DNA of 34,192 bases, taken from contig JADMKN010000068.1 in assembly GCA_015478825.1 (NCBI GenBank), positions 1 to 34,192 of the forward strand, written 5' to 3'. The position numbers were made by a program, and so were the translations under genes. The notes under the pieces were generated by a model. It saw only the letters and a program-made list of their open reading frames with translations. It searched no databases and was not told the origin of the DNA. Shown here in pieces: positions 18,497-27,157 of this stretch; position 1 is the first letter of the stretch; the number at the start of each line of letters is the position of its first letter. This DNA comes from Patulibacter sp. GTDB taxonomy: Bacteria > Actinomycetota > Thermoleophilia > Solirubrobacterales > Solirubrobacteraceae.

Positions 18497-19999
18497 ATGA
18501 GCGTGCAGATCCCCCGTCCGCGCGAGCACGCGCCGTCGATCGGCGACACCCGTCTGCTGATCGACGGCCAGCGCATCGACGCCCTGAGCGGCGGGACGTT
18601 CGCCACGGTCGACCCGTCGACCGGCGCCGAGCTGGCGCAGGTCGCCGAGGGCCGCAGCGAGGACATCGACCGGGCAGTCCAGGCCGCCCGGCGGGCGTTC
18701 GAGTCGGGCCCGTGGCCGCGGATCAAGCCGAACGAGCGGGCGCGGATCCTGCACCGGCTCGGGGACCTGATCCTCGAGCACCGGGACGAGCTGGCCGGGC
18801 TCGAGGCGCTCGACAACGGCAAGACGTTCGCGACCGCCCGCGCCTACGACATCACCGGCGCGGCCGAGCTCTTCCACTACATGGCGGGCTGGGTCACCAA
18901 GCTCGAGGGCACGACGATCCCGATCTCGTTCCCCGGGAACTTCCACACCTACACCCGGCGCGAGCCGGTCGGGGTGTGCGGGCTGATCGTGCCGTGGAAC
19001 TACCCGTTCGGCCAGTCGGCGTGGAAGGTCGCGCCGGCCCTGGCCTGCGGCAACACCGCGGTGCTGAAGCCGGCCGAGCAGACGCCGCTGTCGGCGCTGC
19101 GGCTCGGCGAGCTGGCGCTCGAGGCGGGGGTCCCGGAGGGCGTGCTGAACGTCGTTCCGGGCTTCGGCGGCGAGGCGGGGGCGGCCCTGGTCGCGCACGA
19201 CGACGTGGCGAAGATCGCGTTCACCGGATCGACCGAGACCGGCCGCGCGATCGTCCGCGGCGCGACGGGCAACGTCAAGAAGGTCTCGATCGAGCTCGGT
19301 GGCAAGAGCCCGAACATCGTCTTCGCCGACGCCGACCTGCCGACGGCGATCGCCGGGGCCGCGGCCGGCATCTTCTTCAACCAGGGCGAGGTCTGCACCG
19401 CCGGATCGCGGCTGTACGTCCAGGAGGCGGTCTACGACGATGTCGTGGCGGGCGTCGCCGACGCCGCGAAGGCGCTCAGGATCGGCGACGGGTTCGACCC
19501 GGCCACCGACGTCGGACCGCTGATCAGCGGCGCGCACCGCGACGTCGTCCGCGGCTACGTCGAGGCCGGGGTCGCGGCGGGCGCCGAGCTGGTCGCCGGC
19601 GGCGAGCCCGTCGGCGACGCCGGGTACTTCCTCTCGCCGGCCGTCTTCGCGGACGCGCGTCCCGAGATGTCGATCGTCCGCGAGGAGATCTTCGGGCCGG
19701 TCGTCTCGGTGATCCCGTTCCGCGACGTCGACGACGTGGTCGCCGCCGCGAACGACAGCCCGTTCGGGCTGGCGGCCGGGGTCTGGACGGAGGACGTCGG
19801 CAAGGCGCACCGGATGGCCGCGGCGCTCGAGGCCGGCACGGTGTGGGTCAACTGCTACGGCGTGTTCGACGCCGCGATGCCGTTCGGCGGGACCAAGCAG
19901 TCCGGTTGGGGCAAGGAGATGGGGCACGCGGTCCTCGAGGACTACACCGAGGCAAAGACCGTCTGCGTCGATATCGGCCCCGCCCACCCCGCCCGATGA
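18497..19999 (+). CDS. Aldehyde dehydrogenase (copy 2, tandem paralog)
   Basis: VPWNYPFGQSAWKVAPALACGNTAVLKPAE, FTGSTETGRAI, IELGGKSPNI, NQGEVCTAGSR; shares EHAPxIGDTRLLIDG N-terminus with copy 1. Confidence 0.93.
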   Translation: MSVQIPRPREHAPSIGDTRLLIDGQRIDALSGGTFATVDPSTGAELAQVAEGRSEDIDRAVQAARRAFESGPWPRIKPNERARILHRLGDLILEHRDELAGLEALDNGKTFATARAYDITGAAELFHYMAGWVTKLEGTTIPISFPGNFHTYTRREPVGVCGLIVPWNYPFGQSAWKVAPALACGNTAVLKPAEQTPLSALRLGELALEAGVPEGVLNVVPGFGGEAGAALVAHDDVAKIAFTGSTETGRAIVRGATGNVKKVSIELGGKSPNIVFADADLPTAIAGAAAGIFFNQGEVCTAGSRLYVQEAVYDDVVAGVADAAKALRIGDGFDPATDVGPLISGAHRDVVRGYVEAGVAAGAELVAGGEPVGDAGYFLSPAVFADARPEMSIVREEIFGPVVSVIPFRDVDDVVAAANDSPFGLAAGVWTEDVGKAHRMAAALEAGTVWVNCYGVFDAAMPFGGTKQSGWGKEMGHAVLEDYTEAKTVCVDIGPAHPAR

Positions 20000-20688
20000 G
20001 CGCGCGGCGCAGCAACGGTCGGTCCGCGATCGACCGCGTCGGCCACACGCTGGCCGACAAGGTCGAGACCGCGCTCCGCGAGGAGATCATCCGCGGCACG
20101 CGCGTCCCCGGCGAGCGGCTGAACGAGGTCGAGATCGCGTTCCAGCTCGGCGTCAGTCGTGGCCCCGTGCGCGAGGCGCTGCAGCGGCTCTCCCGCGACG
20201 GCCTGCTGCGGATGGAGTCGCACCGCGGGGCGTTCGTCCGCGAGCTCGACGTCGCCGAGGTCCGCGAGCTGTTCGAGGTCCGCGGATCGCTGGAGCGGCA
20301 GGCCGCGGCGCTGGCCGCCGAGCGCGCCGGCGCCGACGAGATCAGCGCCCTGCGCGCGCTGCTCGACCGCTCGCGCGACGCCGTCGAGGCCGAGGTCGAG
20401 CCGCACTACCCCGAGCGCCTGGACGTCCACGAGCTGATCGTGAGCTGCGCGCGCAACGCGGCCCTGGCCCGCTACCTGGCGCTCGTCAACCAGGAACTGA
20501 AGCTGGTGCGCGCCCGGTCGGGGTTCCTGACCGTCCGCGCGCCGAAGGCCTTCGAGGAGCACACGCGCGTGGTGGAGGCGATCGCCGCTCGCGATCCCCA
20601 CGCCGCGGCGGAGGCGATGAAGATCCATATGGAGTCGGCCCTGCAGAGCACGCTGGGCCTGCTCCGTGAACCGGGAGGAACCGAATGA
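19996..20688 (+). CDS. GntR family (FCD-type) transcriptional regulator, paralog of the 6863-7561 gene
   Basis: LREEIIRGTRVPGERLNEVEIAFQLGVSRGPVREALQRLSRDGLLRMESHRGAFV; ATGA overlaps on both sides. Confidence 0.9.
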   Translation: MSARRSNGRSAIDRVGHTLADKVETALREEIIRGTRVPGERLNEVEIAFQLGVSRGPVREALQRLSRDGLLRMESHRGAFVRELDVAEVRELFEVRGSLERQAAALAAERAGADEISALRALLDRSRDAVEAEVEPHYPERLDVHELIVSCARNAALARYLALVNQELKLVRARSGFLTVRAPKAFEEHTRVVEAIAARDPHAAAEAMKIHMESALQSTLGLLREPGGTE

Positions 20689-21425
20689 GCTTGATGAAGG
20701 ACCGCATCGTCGTGGTGACCGGCGGGAGCGCCGGCATCGGTGAGGCGTGCGTCGACCGCTTCCTCGCCGAGGGCGCGACCGTCGAGGCCTGGGATCGCGA
20801 CTCCGCGACCAGCGAGAAGCCGGGCGTCGTCCACCGCGTCGTCGACGTCTCGTCGGAGGACGCCGTGCGCGAGGCCGCCCAGGCGGCGGTCGCGCAGCAC
20901 GGGCACGTGAACGTGTTGGTCAACTGCGCCGGCGTGATCACCGAGAACAAGCCGGCCCAGGACGTCGACGCGGCGGACTACCGGAAGAACTTCGACGTCA
21001 ACGTGATGGGCATCGTCCACACCTCGCGTGCGCTGCACGCCACGCTGGCCGAGCAGCAGGGCGCGATCGTCAACGTCGCGTCGCAGGCCGCGCTGGTCTG
21101 CCTGCCGCACCAGTCGGCCTACTCGGCGAGCAAGGGCGCCGTCGCCGCGTTCACCCGCGCGACGGCGATCGACTGGGCCGCCGAGGGCCTGCGCGTCAAC
21201 GCCGTCTGCCCCGGGTTCACGCTGACCGCGATGGCCGAGAAGCAGATGACGCCCGAGCTGGACGCCGCGGTCTCGCGCCGCGTGCCGCTCGGCCGGTTCT
21301 TCCAGCCGGTCGAGATCGCCAACTCGATCCTCTTCCTGGCCAGCGACCTGGCGTCGGCGATCACCGGCGTCGTGATGCCGGTCGACGGCGGCTGGACGGC
21401 GGGCGAGCCCGCCCTCCCGATGTAG
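20685..21425 (+). CDS. SDR family oxidoreductase
   Basis: VVVTGGSAGIGEACVDRF, NCAGV, YSASKGAVAAFTRATA, VNAVCPGFTLT. Confidence 0.92.
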   Translation: MSLMKDRIVVVTGGSAGIGEACVDRFLAEGATVEAWDRDSATSEKPGVVHRVVDVSSEDAVREAAQAAVAQHGHVNVLVNCAGVITENKPAQDVDAADYRKNFDVNVMGIVHTSRALHATLAEQQGAIVNVASQAALVCLPHQSAYSASKGAVAAFTRATAIDWAAEGLRVNAVCPGFTLTAMAEKQMTPELDAAVSRRVPLGRFFQPVEIANSILFLASDLASAITGVVMPVDGGWTAGEPALPM

Positions 21426-21428
21426 GTG

Positions 21429-22211
21429 ATGACCGTGCGCTTGAAGGACAAGATCGCCCTCGTCACCGGCGCGGGCACCGGAATCGGCCAGGGCACGGCC
21501 GTCAAGCTCGCCGAGGAGGGCGCGTTCGTCGTGCTCGTCGGCCGCCGCGCCTCGGCGCTCGAGGACACCAAGGCGAAGATCGGCGACCGCGCCGTCGTGC
21601 TGCCGCTCGACGTCAGCTCGCGGGAGGACGTCGAGGCGAAGCTGCCCGCGGCGATCGCCGAGCACGGCGTGCCCGACATCGTCGTCCACGCCGCCGGCAA
21701 GACCGTCGTGGGGGCCCTGCACGAGCTGACGGACGAGCAGTGGGACGATCAGCTCGACGTCAACGTCCGCAGCATCCACCTGCTGACGCGGGTGCTGTGG
21801 CCGCTGATGGCCGCCGAGGATCGCCGGGGCCGCGACCAGTCGATCGTCACCATCGCCTCGACCGCGTCGTTCGCGGCCTTCCCGCAGGACGCCGCCTACG
21901 TGGCGTCCAAGGGCGCCGTGCTCGCGCTGACCAAGGCGATGGCCCTGGACGGCGCGTCGGTCGGCATCCGGGTCAACGCCGTCTGCCCGGGCTACATCCT
22001 GACCCCGAACCTGCAGGGCTACTTCGACGAGCAGGACGATCCGGAGGCCGCCAAGGCGGCATCGGCGGCGACGGCGCCGCTCAACCGGATGGGCACGCCG
22101 GAGGACATCGCCGGAGCGGTCGCGTTCTTCGCGTCCGAGGACGCGTCGTTCGTGACCGGCGCGTCGTTGCTGGTCGACGGCGGCGTGCTGGCGAAGGTGC
22201 CGCTCTCATGA
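21429..22211 (+). CDS. SDR family oxidoreductase
   Basis: ALVTGAGTGIGQGTAVKLAEEGA, HAAGKT, YVASKGAVLALTKAMA, VNAVCPGYILT; start may be GTG 21426 or ATG 21429. Confidence 0.92.
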   Translation: MTVRLKDKIALVTGAGTGIGQGTAVKLAEEGAFVVLVGRRASALEDTKAKIGDRAVVLPLDVSSREDVEAKLPAAIAEHGVPDIVVHAAGKTVVGALHELTDEQWDDQLDVNVRSIHLLTRVLWPLMAAEDRRGRDQSIVTIASTASFAAFPQDAAYVASKGAVLALTKAMALDGASVGIRVNAVCPGYILTPNLQGYFDEQDDPEAAKAASAATAPLNRMGTPEDIAGAVAFFASEDASFVTGASLLVDGGVLAKVPLS

Positions 22212-23251
22212 GCGCCCCGCGTCCGACGCTGAGCGTCGGGTTCCACCCGGACCGCCCGATCGCCGAGGTCGGCGACCTGGCGGCCGAGGCCGAGAAGCTC
22301 GGCTTCCACGGCGTCTGGGTCGCCGACTCGCAGAGCCTCTTCCGTGACGTCTACGCCGCCCTCACGGTCGCGGCGACGCGAACCTCGCGGATCGAACTGG
22401 GGACCGGGGTGACCAACCCGGTCAGTCGCCACCCCGCGGTGATCGCGAGCGTGCTGGGCACGATCGACGAGCTCTCCGGCGGCCGCCTGAAGATGGGCGT
22501 CGGCACGGGGGAGACCGCGGTCCAGTCGCTCGGGAAGAAGCGGGCGACGATCAAGCGGATGGAGAGCACGGCGGCGTTGATGCGCGGGCTCTGGGCGGGC
22601 GAGGCCGTCGAGTACGAGGAGGCGACGCTGACCCAGGACTGGCGCGCGCGTCGCGTGCCGGTGCTGTTCGCCTCGACCGGTCCGAAGTCGCTGCAGGCCG
22701 CGGGCCGCAGCGCTGACGGCGTGTACCTGAAGCTCGGGATCCACCCCGAGGTGATGGCCTACGCGCTGCGCAACGTGGCCCAGGGCCGCGAGGAATCGGG
22801 CAAGACCCTCGACGGCTTCCTGGTCAAGGCGATGATTCCGGTCGCCGTCGACGACGACGATCCGGACCGGGCCCGCGACGAGGTTCGCGGCCAGGCCGGG
22901 GCGATCGCCCGGGCCGCCGCGCTGGCGATCCCCGCCGAGGACCTGCCGTCGTCGCTTGCCGAGACGCTGGCGGATATCGAGCGCAAGGGCTCCGAGGCCC
23001 GGGGGAACCAGGGCTACGTCGAGTGGCTGCACAGCCCCGAGTACGCGGCCTCGATCCCGGACGAGATCGTCGACGCGTTCGCGATCGCCGGAACCTCGCA
23101 GCAGGTCGCCGACCGGATCAACGGCCTGGGCGCGCTCGGGATCACCGGCGTGATCCCGCCCCTGACGATGCCGGACCCGTGGCCGACGTTGCGCGCGATC
23201 GGCCAGGGCGTCGTGCCGCGGCTGGATCCGACGACCGCCGAGTCGGCCTGA
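22208..23251 (+). CDS. LLM-class flavin/F420-dependent oxidoreductase
   Basis: LGFHGVWVADSQSLFRDVYAALTVAATRTSRIELGTGVTNPVSRHPAVIASVLGTIDELSGGRLKMGVGTGETAV. Confidence 0.88.
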   Translation: MSAPRPTLSVGFHPDRPIAEVGDLAAEAEKLGFHGVWVADSQSLFRDVYAALTVAATRTSRIELGTGVTNPVSRHPAVIASVLGTIDELSGGRLKMGVGTGETAVQSLGKKRATIKRMESTAALMRGLWAGEAVEYEEATLTQDWRARRVPVLFASTGPKSLQAAGRSADGVYLKLGIHPEVMAYALRNVAQGREESGKTLDGFLVKAMIPVAVDDDDPDRARDEVRGQAGAIARAAALAIPAEDLPSSLAETLADIERKGSEARGNQGYVEWLHSPEYAASIPDEIVDAFAIAGTSQQVADRINGLGALGITGVIPPLTMPDPWPTLRAIGQGVVPRLDPTTAESA

Positions 23252-23285
23252 CGCCGGCGAGCGGGGGCGATTCGGTCGCGTGGGC

Positions 23286-23334
23286 GGCCGGCATCACACC
23301 CGCTCGCGACCGCGGTGCGCGTCCCGCGCCGGCC
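23286..23334 (+). terminator. Candidate hairpin between the catabolic operon and mftA
   Basis: GGCCGGC (23286-23292) / GCCGGCC (23328-23334) with an inner GCGCG-TCC-CGCGC hairpin; no U-tract. Confidence 0.3.
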
Positions 23335-23369
23335 GTCCGGGTAGGGGCCGGGAAACGACCGGGCGGCGA

Positions 23370-23423
23370 TTGTATTTGTCATTCAGTGACGTAAGTGATA
23401 CAACGTCACGTGAGCACGGTCAC
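23370..23423 (+). promoter_or_regulatory. Nested/overlapping dyads in the mftA promoter (candidate regulator operator)
   Basis: TTGTAT-N22-ATACAA (23370-23403), GTCA-N5-TGAC (23378-23390), GTGACGT-N10-ACGTCAC (23386-23409), TCACGTGA (23406-23413), GTGA-N6-TCAC (23410-23423). Confidence 0.6.
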
Positions 23424-23439
23424 AACCAAGGAGCACCCC

Positions 23440-23577
23440 ATGACGGACCCCGTCGCCGAGAACCAGGAAGTCGAAGCCACCGAGACCGCCCCGGTCGAGA
23501 CCAGCACCGAGGCGCTCGTCGACGAGCAGCTGCTGATCGAGGACGTCTCGATCGACGGGATGTGCGGGGTCTACTAG
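23440..23577 (+). CDS. mftA: Mycofactocin precursor peptide
   Basis: MTDPVAENQEVEATETAPVETSTEALVDEQLLIEDVSIDGMCGVY; conserved C-terminal IDGMCGVY core; AAGGAG ribosome binding site 6 nt upstream of ATG; followed by mftB and mftC. Confidence 0.95.
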   Translation: MTDPVAENQEVEATETAPVETSTEALVDEQLLIEDVSIDGMCGVY

Positions 23578-23604
23578 ACCACGTCCCTTCGCGTATCCAG
23601 ACCA

Positions 23605-23943
23605 ATGAGCACGATGACCTCCGCCTCCGAGCCGGACTCCGCCGTTCCCGCTGGTGATCAGCCCGCGGCGCAGGTCGACCTCGACGGCCCCTGGATGCTG
23701 AGTCCGCAGGTCGCGCTGCGCCCCGAACGCTTCGGGGCGCTCGCGTACCACTTCGGCACCCGCCGCCTGTCGTTCCTCAAGAGCCCGCAGCTCCTCGCGG
23801 TGGTCGAAGCCCTCACCGACCACGCCACCGTGCGCGACGCCTGCCGCGCCGTCGGGGTCACCGACGCCGAGCTGCCGACCTACGAGAGCGCCCTCGGCAC
23901 GCTCGCCCGCACCGACATGATCGTCCCCCGGAGTCCCGCATGA
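23605..23943 (+). CDS. mftB: Mycofactocin-system RRE/chaperone protein MftB
   Basis: PWMLSPQVALRPERFGALAYHFGTRRLSFLKSPQLLAVVEAL matches the MftB pattern; overlaps the radical SAM start by ATGA. Confidence 0.93.
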   Translation: MSTMTSASEPDSAVPAGDQPAAQVDLDGPWMLSPQVALRPERFGALAYHFGTRRLSFLKSPQLLAVVEALTDHATVRDACRAVGVTDAELPTYESALGTLARTDMIVPRSPA

Positions 23944-25232
23944 GCACCCTCGAACACGCCACGCCGGCGAAGATCGCTCGCCCCGTCGGCCGTCTGGTCG
24001 ACGAGTTCCAGTCCGGCCTCGACGCGCCGATCTGCCTGACCTGGGAGCTGACCTACGCCTGCAACCTGGCGTGCGTCCACTGCCTGTCCAGCTCCGGCCG
24101 CCGCGACCCGCGCGAGCTCTCGACCGACGAGTGCAAGGCGGTGATCGACGAGCTCCAGCGGATGCAGGTCTTCTACGTCAACATCGGCGGCGGCGAGCCG
24201 ACCGTCCGCAAGGACTTCTGGGAGCTCGTCGACTACGCGACCGCGCACCAGGTCGGCGTCAAGTTCTCGACCAACGGCAGCCGGATCGACGCCGAGGTAG
24301 CAGCGAAGCTCGCCGCCAGCGACTACGTCGACGTCCAGATCTCGCTCGACGGCGCGACCGCCGACGTCAACGACTACGTTCGCGGCCCCGGCTCGTACGA
24401 CACGGCGATGACCGCGATGCAGCACCTCTCCGACGCCGGCTTCGAGGGCTTCAAGCTGTCGGTCGTCTGCACCCGCCAGAACATCGGCCAGCTCGACGAG
24501 TTCAAGGCGATCGCCGACCGCTACGGCGCCCAGCTCCGGCTGACCCGCCTGCGCCCGTCCGGCCGCGGCGCCGACACCTGGGACGAGCTGCACCCGCTGC
24601 CGCACCAGCAGAAGGAGCTCTACGACTGGCTCGTGGCGCACGGCGAGGACGTCCTGACCGGCGACTCGTTCTTCCATCTCGCCGCGTACGGCGACGCGCT
24701 GCCGGGACTCAATCTCTGCGGCGCCGGGCGCGTCGTCTGCCTGATCGACCCGATCGGCGACGTCTACGCCTGCCCGTTCGCGATCCACGACGAGTTCCTC
24801 GCCGGCAACCTGCGGGCCGAGGGTGGGTTCCAGAAGGTCTGGCGCGAGTCGGAGCTGTTCCAGGAGCTGCGCGCGCCGCAGTCGGCGGGCGCCTGCAATA
24901 GCTGCCAGTTCTTCGACAAGTGCCGCGGCGGCTGCATGGCCGCCAAGTTCTTCACCGGCCTGCCGATGGACGGCCCGGACCCCGAGTGCGTGCTCGGCCA
25001 CGGCGAGCAGCTCCTCGCGGACCGCGGCGACGACCTGCTGCCGAAGCCGTCGAAGGACTACTCGAAGAAGCTCTCCAAGCGCCAGCGCCTGGAGAAGGCC
25101 GCCGCCGAGCGCGGCATCACCCTGCCGGACGTGCTGCCGTCCGAGGTGGGGGCCGGCGCAGGTCCCGACGCCATGCCCGACCGCGCGTGCGACGAGAACC
25201 CGCTGGCCGGCTTCGCCGTGCAGCAGCGATAG
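23940..25232 (+). CDS. mftC: Mycofactocin radical SAM maturase MftC (SPASM)
   Basis: CNLACVHC (CX3CX2C) radical SAM motif; C-terminal SPASM Cys cluster CNSCQFFDKCRGGC...PDPEC. Confidence 0.95.
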   Translation: MSTLEHATPAKIARPVGRLVDEFQSGLDAPICLTWELTYACNLACVHCLSSSGRRDPRELSTDECKAVIDELQRMQVFYVNIGGGEPTVRKDFWELVDYATAHQVGVKFSTNGSRIDAEVAAKLAASDYVDVQISLDGATADVNDYVRGPGSYDTAMTAMQHLSDAGFEGFKLSVVCTRQNIGQLDEFKAIADRYGAQLRLTRLRPSGRGADTWDELHPLPHQQKELYDWLVAHGEDVLTGDSFFHLAAYGDALPGLNLCGAGRVVCLIDPIGDVYACPFAIHDEFLAGNLRAEGGFQKVWRESELFQELRAPQSAGACNSCQFFDKCRGGCMAAKFFTGLPMDGPDPECVLGHGEQLLADRGDDLLPKPSKDYSKKLSKRQRLEKAAAERGITLPDVLPSEVGAGAGPDAMPDRACDENPLAGFAVQQR

Positions 25233-25244
25233 GAGCTTCCCAAG

Positions 25245-26435
25245 ATGGCCAGTACCAAGACGTGGTTCGAGTCGGTTGCCGAAGCGCAGCGTCGAGCCAA
25301 GAAGCGCCTGCCCGCGTCGGTCTACGGCGCGCTGATCGCCGGTGCCGAGAGCGGCATCACGGTCGACGACAACGTCACCGCGTTCCGCGAGCTCGGGTTC
25401 TTCCCGCGGATCGCGACCGGGCAGGACGGCAACCGCGACCTGTCCACGACGATCCAGGGCCTCGACGTGTCGATGCCGGTGATGATCTCGCCGACCGGCG
25501 TCCAGGCCGTCCACCCCGAGGGCGAGGTCGCCGTCGGACGGGCCGCCGCGCACGCCGGGATCGCGCAGGGCCTCAGCTCGTTCGCCTCCAAGTCGATGGA
25601 GGACGTGATCGCGGTCAACGACACGCTGTTCTTCCAGATGTACTGGATGGGCGACCGCGACCGGCTGCTGCAGATCATGGATCGCGCGCGGAGGACCGGC
25701 GTCAAGGGGATCATCCTGACCCTCGACTGGACCTTCGCCCACCGCCGCGACTGGGGCAGCCCCGAGATCCCGGCGAAGATCGACGCCAAGGTCGCGCTCA
25801 AGATGGCGCCTGAGGTGCTGCGGCGTCCCCGGTGGATCAAGCAGTACCTGCAGGCCGGCGGCCCGCCCGACCTCTCGGCGCCGAACATGGCCCGTCCCGG
25901 CGAGCCGGCGCCCGGCTTCTTCGACGCCTACGGCGAATGGATGATGACCCCGCTGCCGTCGTGGGACGACATCGCTTGGCTGCGTTCGCAGTGGGAGGGG
26001 CCGTTCATCGTCAAGGGGATCACCCGTCCCGAGGACGCGATCGCCGCGGCCGACGCGGGCGTGTCGGGGATCTCGGTCTCCAACCACGGCGGCAACAACC
26101 TCGACGGCACCCCGGCGTCGATCCGGGCCCTGCCGGGCGTCGTCGACGCGGTCGGCGACCGGGTCGAGATCCTGCTCGACGGCGGGATCCGCCGCGGCAG
26201 CGACGTCGTCAAGGCCGTGGCGCTCGGCGCGCAGGCCGTGCTGATCGGCCGGGCCGCGCTGTGGGGCCTGGCGGCCAACGGCGAGGCCGGCGTCGGCAAC
26301 GTGCTGGAGATCCTGCGCGCGGGAATCCAGGAGACGCTCGCCGGGATCGGCCGCGAGTCGATCCACGACGTGACCGCCGAGGACGTGCTGGTGCCCGACG
26401 GCTTCGTGCGGCGTCCGCAGGGCGCCTCGGTCTGA
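25245..26435 (+). CDS. mftD: Mycofactocin FMN-dependent deaminase MftD (lactate dehydrogenase/glycolate oxidase fold)
   Basis: GISVSNHGGNNLDGTPASIRALP, LLDGGIRRGSDVVKAVALGAQAVLIGR; position after mftC. Confidence 0.93.
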   Translation: MASTKTWFESVAEAQRRAKKRLPASVYGALIAGAESGITVDDNVTAFRELGFFPRIATGQDGNRDLSTTIQGLDVSMPVMISPTGVQAVHPEGEVAVGRAAAHAGIAQGLSSFASKSMEDVIAVNDTLFFQMYWMGDRDRLLQIMDRARRTGVKGIILTLDWTFAHRRDWGSPEIPAKIDAKVALKMAPEVLRRPRWIKQYLQAGGPPDLSAPNMARPGEPAPGFFDAYGEWMMTPLPSWDDIAWLRSQWEGPFIVKGITRPEDAIAAADAGVSGISVSNHGGNNLDGTPASIRALPGVVDAVGDRVEILLDGGIRRGSDVVKAVALGAQAVLIGRAALWGLAANGEAGVGNVLEILRAGIQETLAGIGRESIHDVTAEDVLVPDGFVRRPQGASV

Positions 26436-26454
26436 CCATGCTGGGACAGGTCCC

Positions 26455-27147
26455 GTGACGTCGCTGTCGTCCCTGCGCTGGACCGACGTCGCGGACCTGC
26501 GGGACCGGCTGCTGGTCGTGCCGCTCGGCGCGACCGAGCAGCACGGACCCCACCTGCCGCTGAGCACCGACACAGTGATCGCCTGCGAGCTGGCCGACGC
26601 GGTCGGCCGCGAGCGCGACGACGTCGTGGTGGCGCCGGCGGTGCCGTACGGGGCGAGCGGCGAGCACCAGGCGTTCGACGGGACGCTCTCGATCGGCTCC
26701 GCGGCCACCGAGCTGCTGCTGATCGAGCTCGCGCGCTCGGCGACGGAGACCTTCCGGCGGGTGCTGTTCGTCTCGACCCATGGCGGCAACGCCGAAGCGG
26801 TGCGTTCCGCCGTCCAGCGGTTGCGGGCCGAGGGGCGCGACGTCCGTGCCTGGGGACCGACCTGGGGCGGCGACGCGCACGCCGGGACGAGCGAGACCTC
26901 GGTGATGTTGGCGATCCGGCCGGAGCAGGTCGGCGTCGACCGCCTGGAGCCGGGCGCCACGCGTCCGATCCGCGATCTGCTGCCGGAGCTGCAGCGCGAC
27001 GGCGTGCGCGGGGTCAGCGCCAACGGGATCCTCGGCGACGCGACGACCGCGTCCGAGGAGCAGGGCCGGACCGCCCTGCGCCGCGCGACCGGCGAGCTGG
27101 TGGCGTTCGTCGCCGGATGGCCGCCCGTCCTCACCCCGACCCGGTAG
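26455..27147 (+). CDS. mftE: Mycofactocin precursor peptidase MftE (creatininase family)
   Basis: PLGATEQHGPHLPLSTDTVIA, VSTHGGNAEAV; GTG start. Confidence 0.93.
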   Translation: MTSLSSLRWTDVADLRDRLLVVPLGATEQHGPHLPLSTDTVIACELADAVGRERDDVVVAPAVPYGASGEHQAFDGTLSIGSAATELLLIELARSATETFRRVLFVSTHGGNAEAVRSAVQRLRAEGRDVRAWGPTWGGDAHAGTSETSVMLAIRPEQVGVDRLEPGATRPIRDLLPELQRDGVRGVSANGILGDATTASEEQGRTALRRATGELVAFVAGWPPVLTPTR

Positions 27148-27157
27148 CGTCGGGGAC

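Noticed and set aside
15715-18822. 1035-aa minus-strand ORF antisense to ADH/ALDH
   Set aside because: Repetitive Asp/Val/Arg/Gly composition from codon-position bias; no family signal.
20685-22211. Whether the two SDRs are mycofactocin-type SDRs with bound NAD
   Set aside because: I do not see the characteristic insertion by eye; both look like classical SDRs, so no MFT-specific call was made.
26438-26458. Six-codon mini-ORF MLGQVP overlapping the mftE start
   Set aside because: Too short to distinguish from chance; possible coupling role cannot be supported from sequence alone.
23880-27134. 1084-aa minus-strand ORF antisense to mftC-mftE
   Set aside because: GC-driven shadow ORF over clear mft genes; no recognisable domain.
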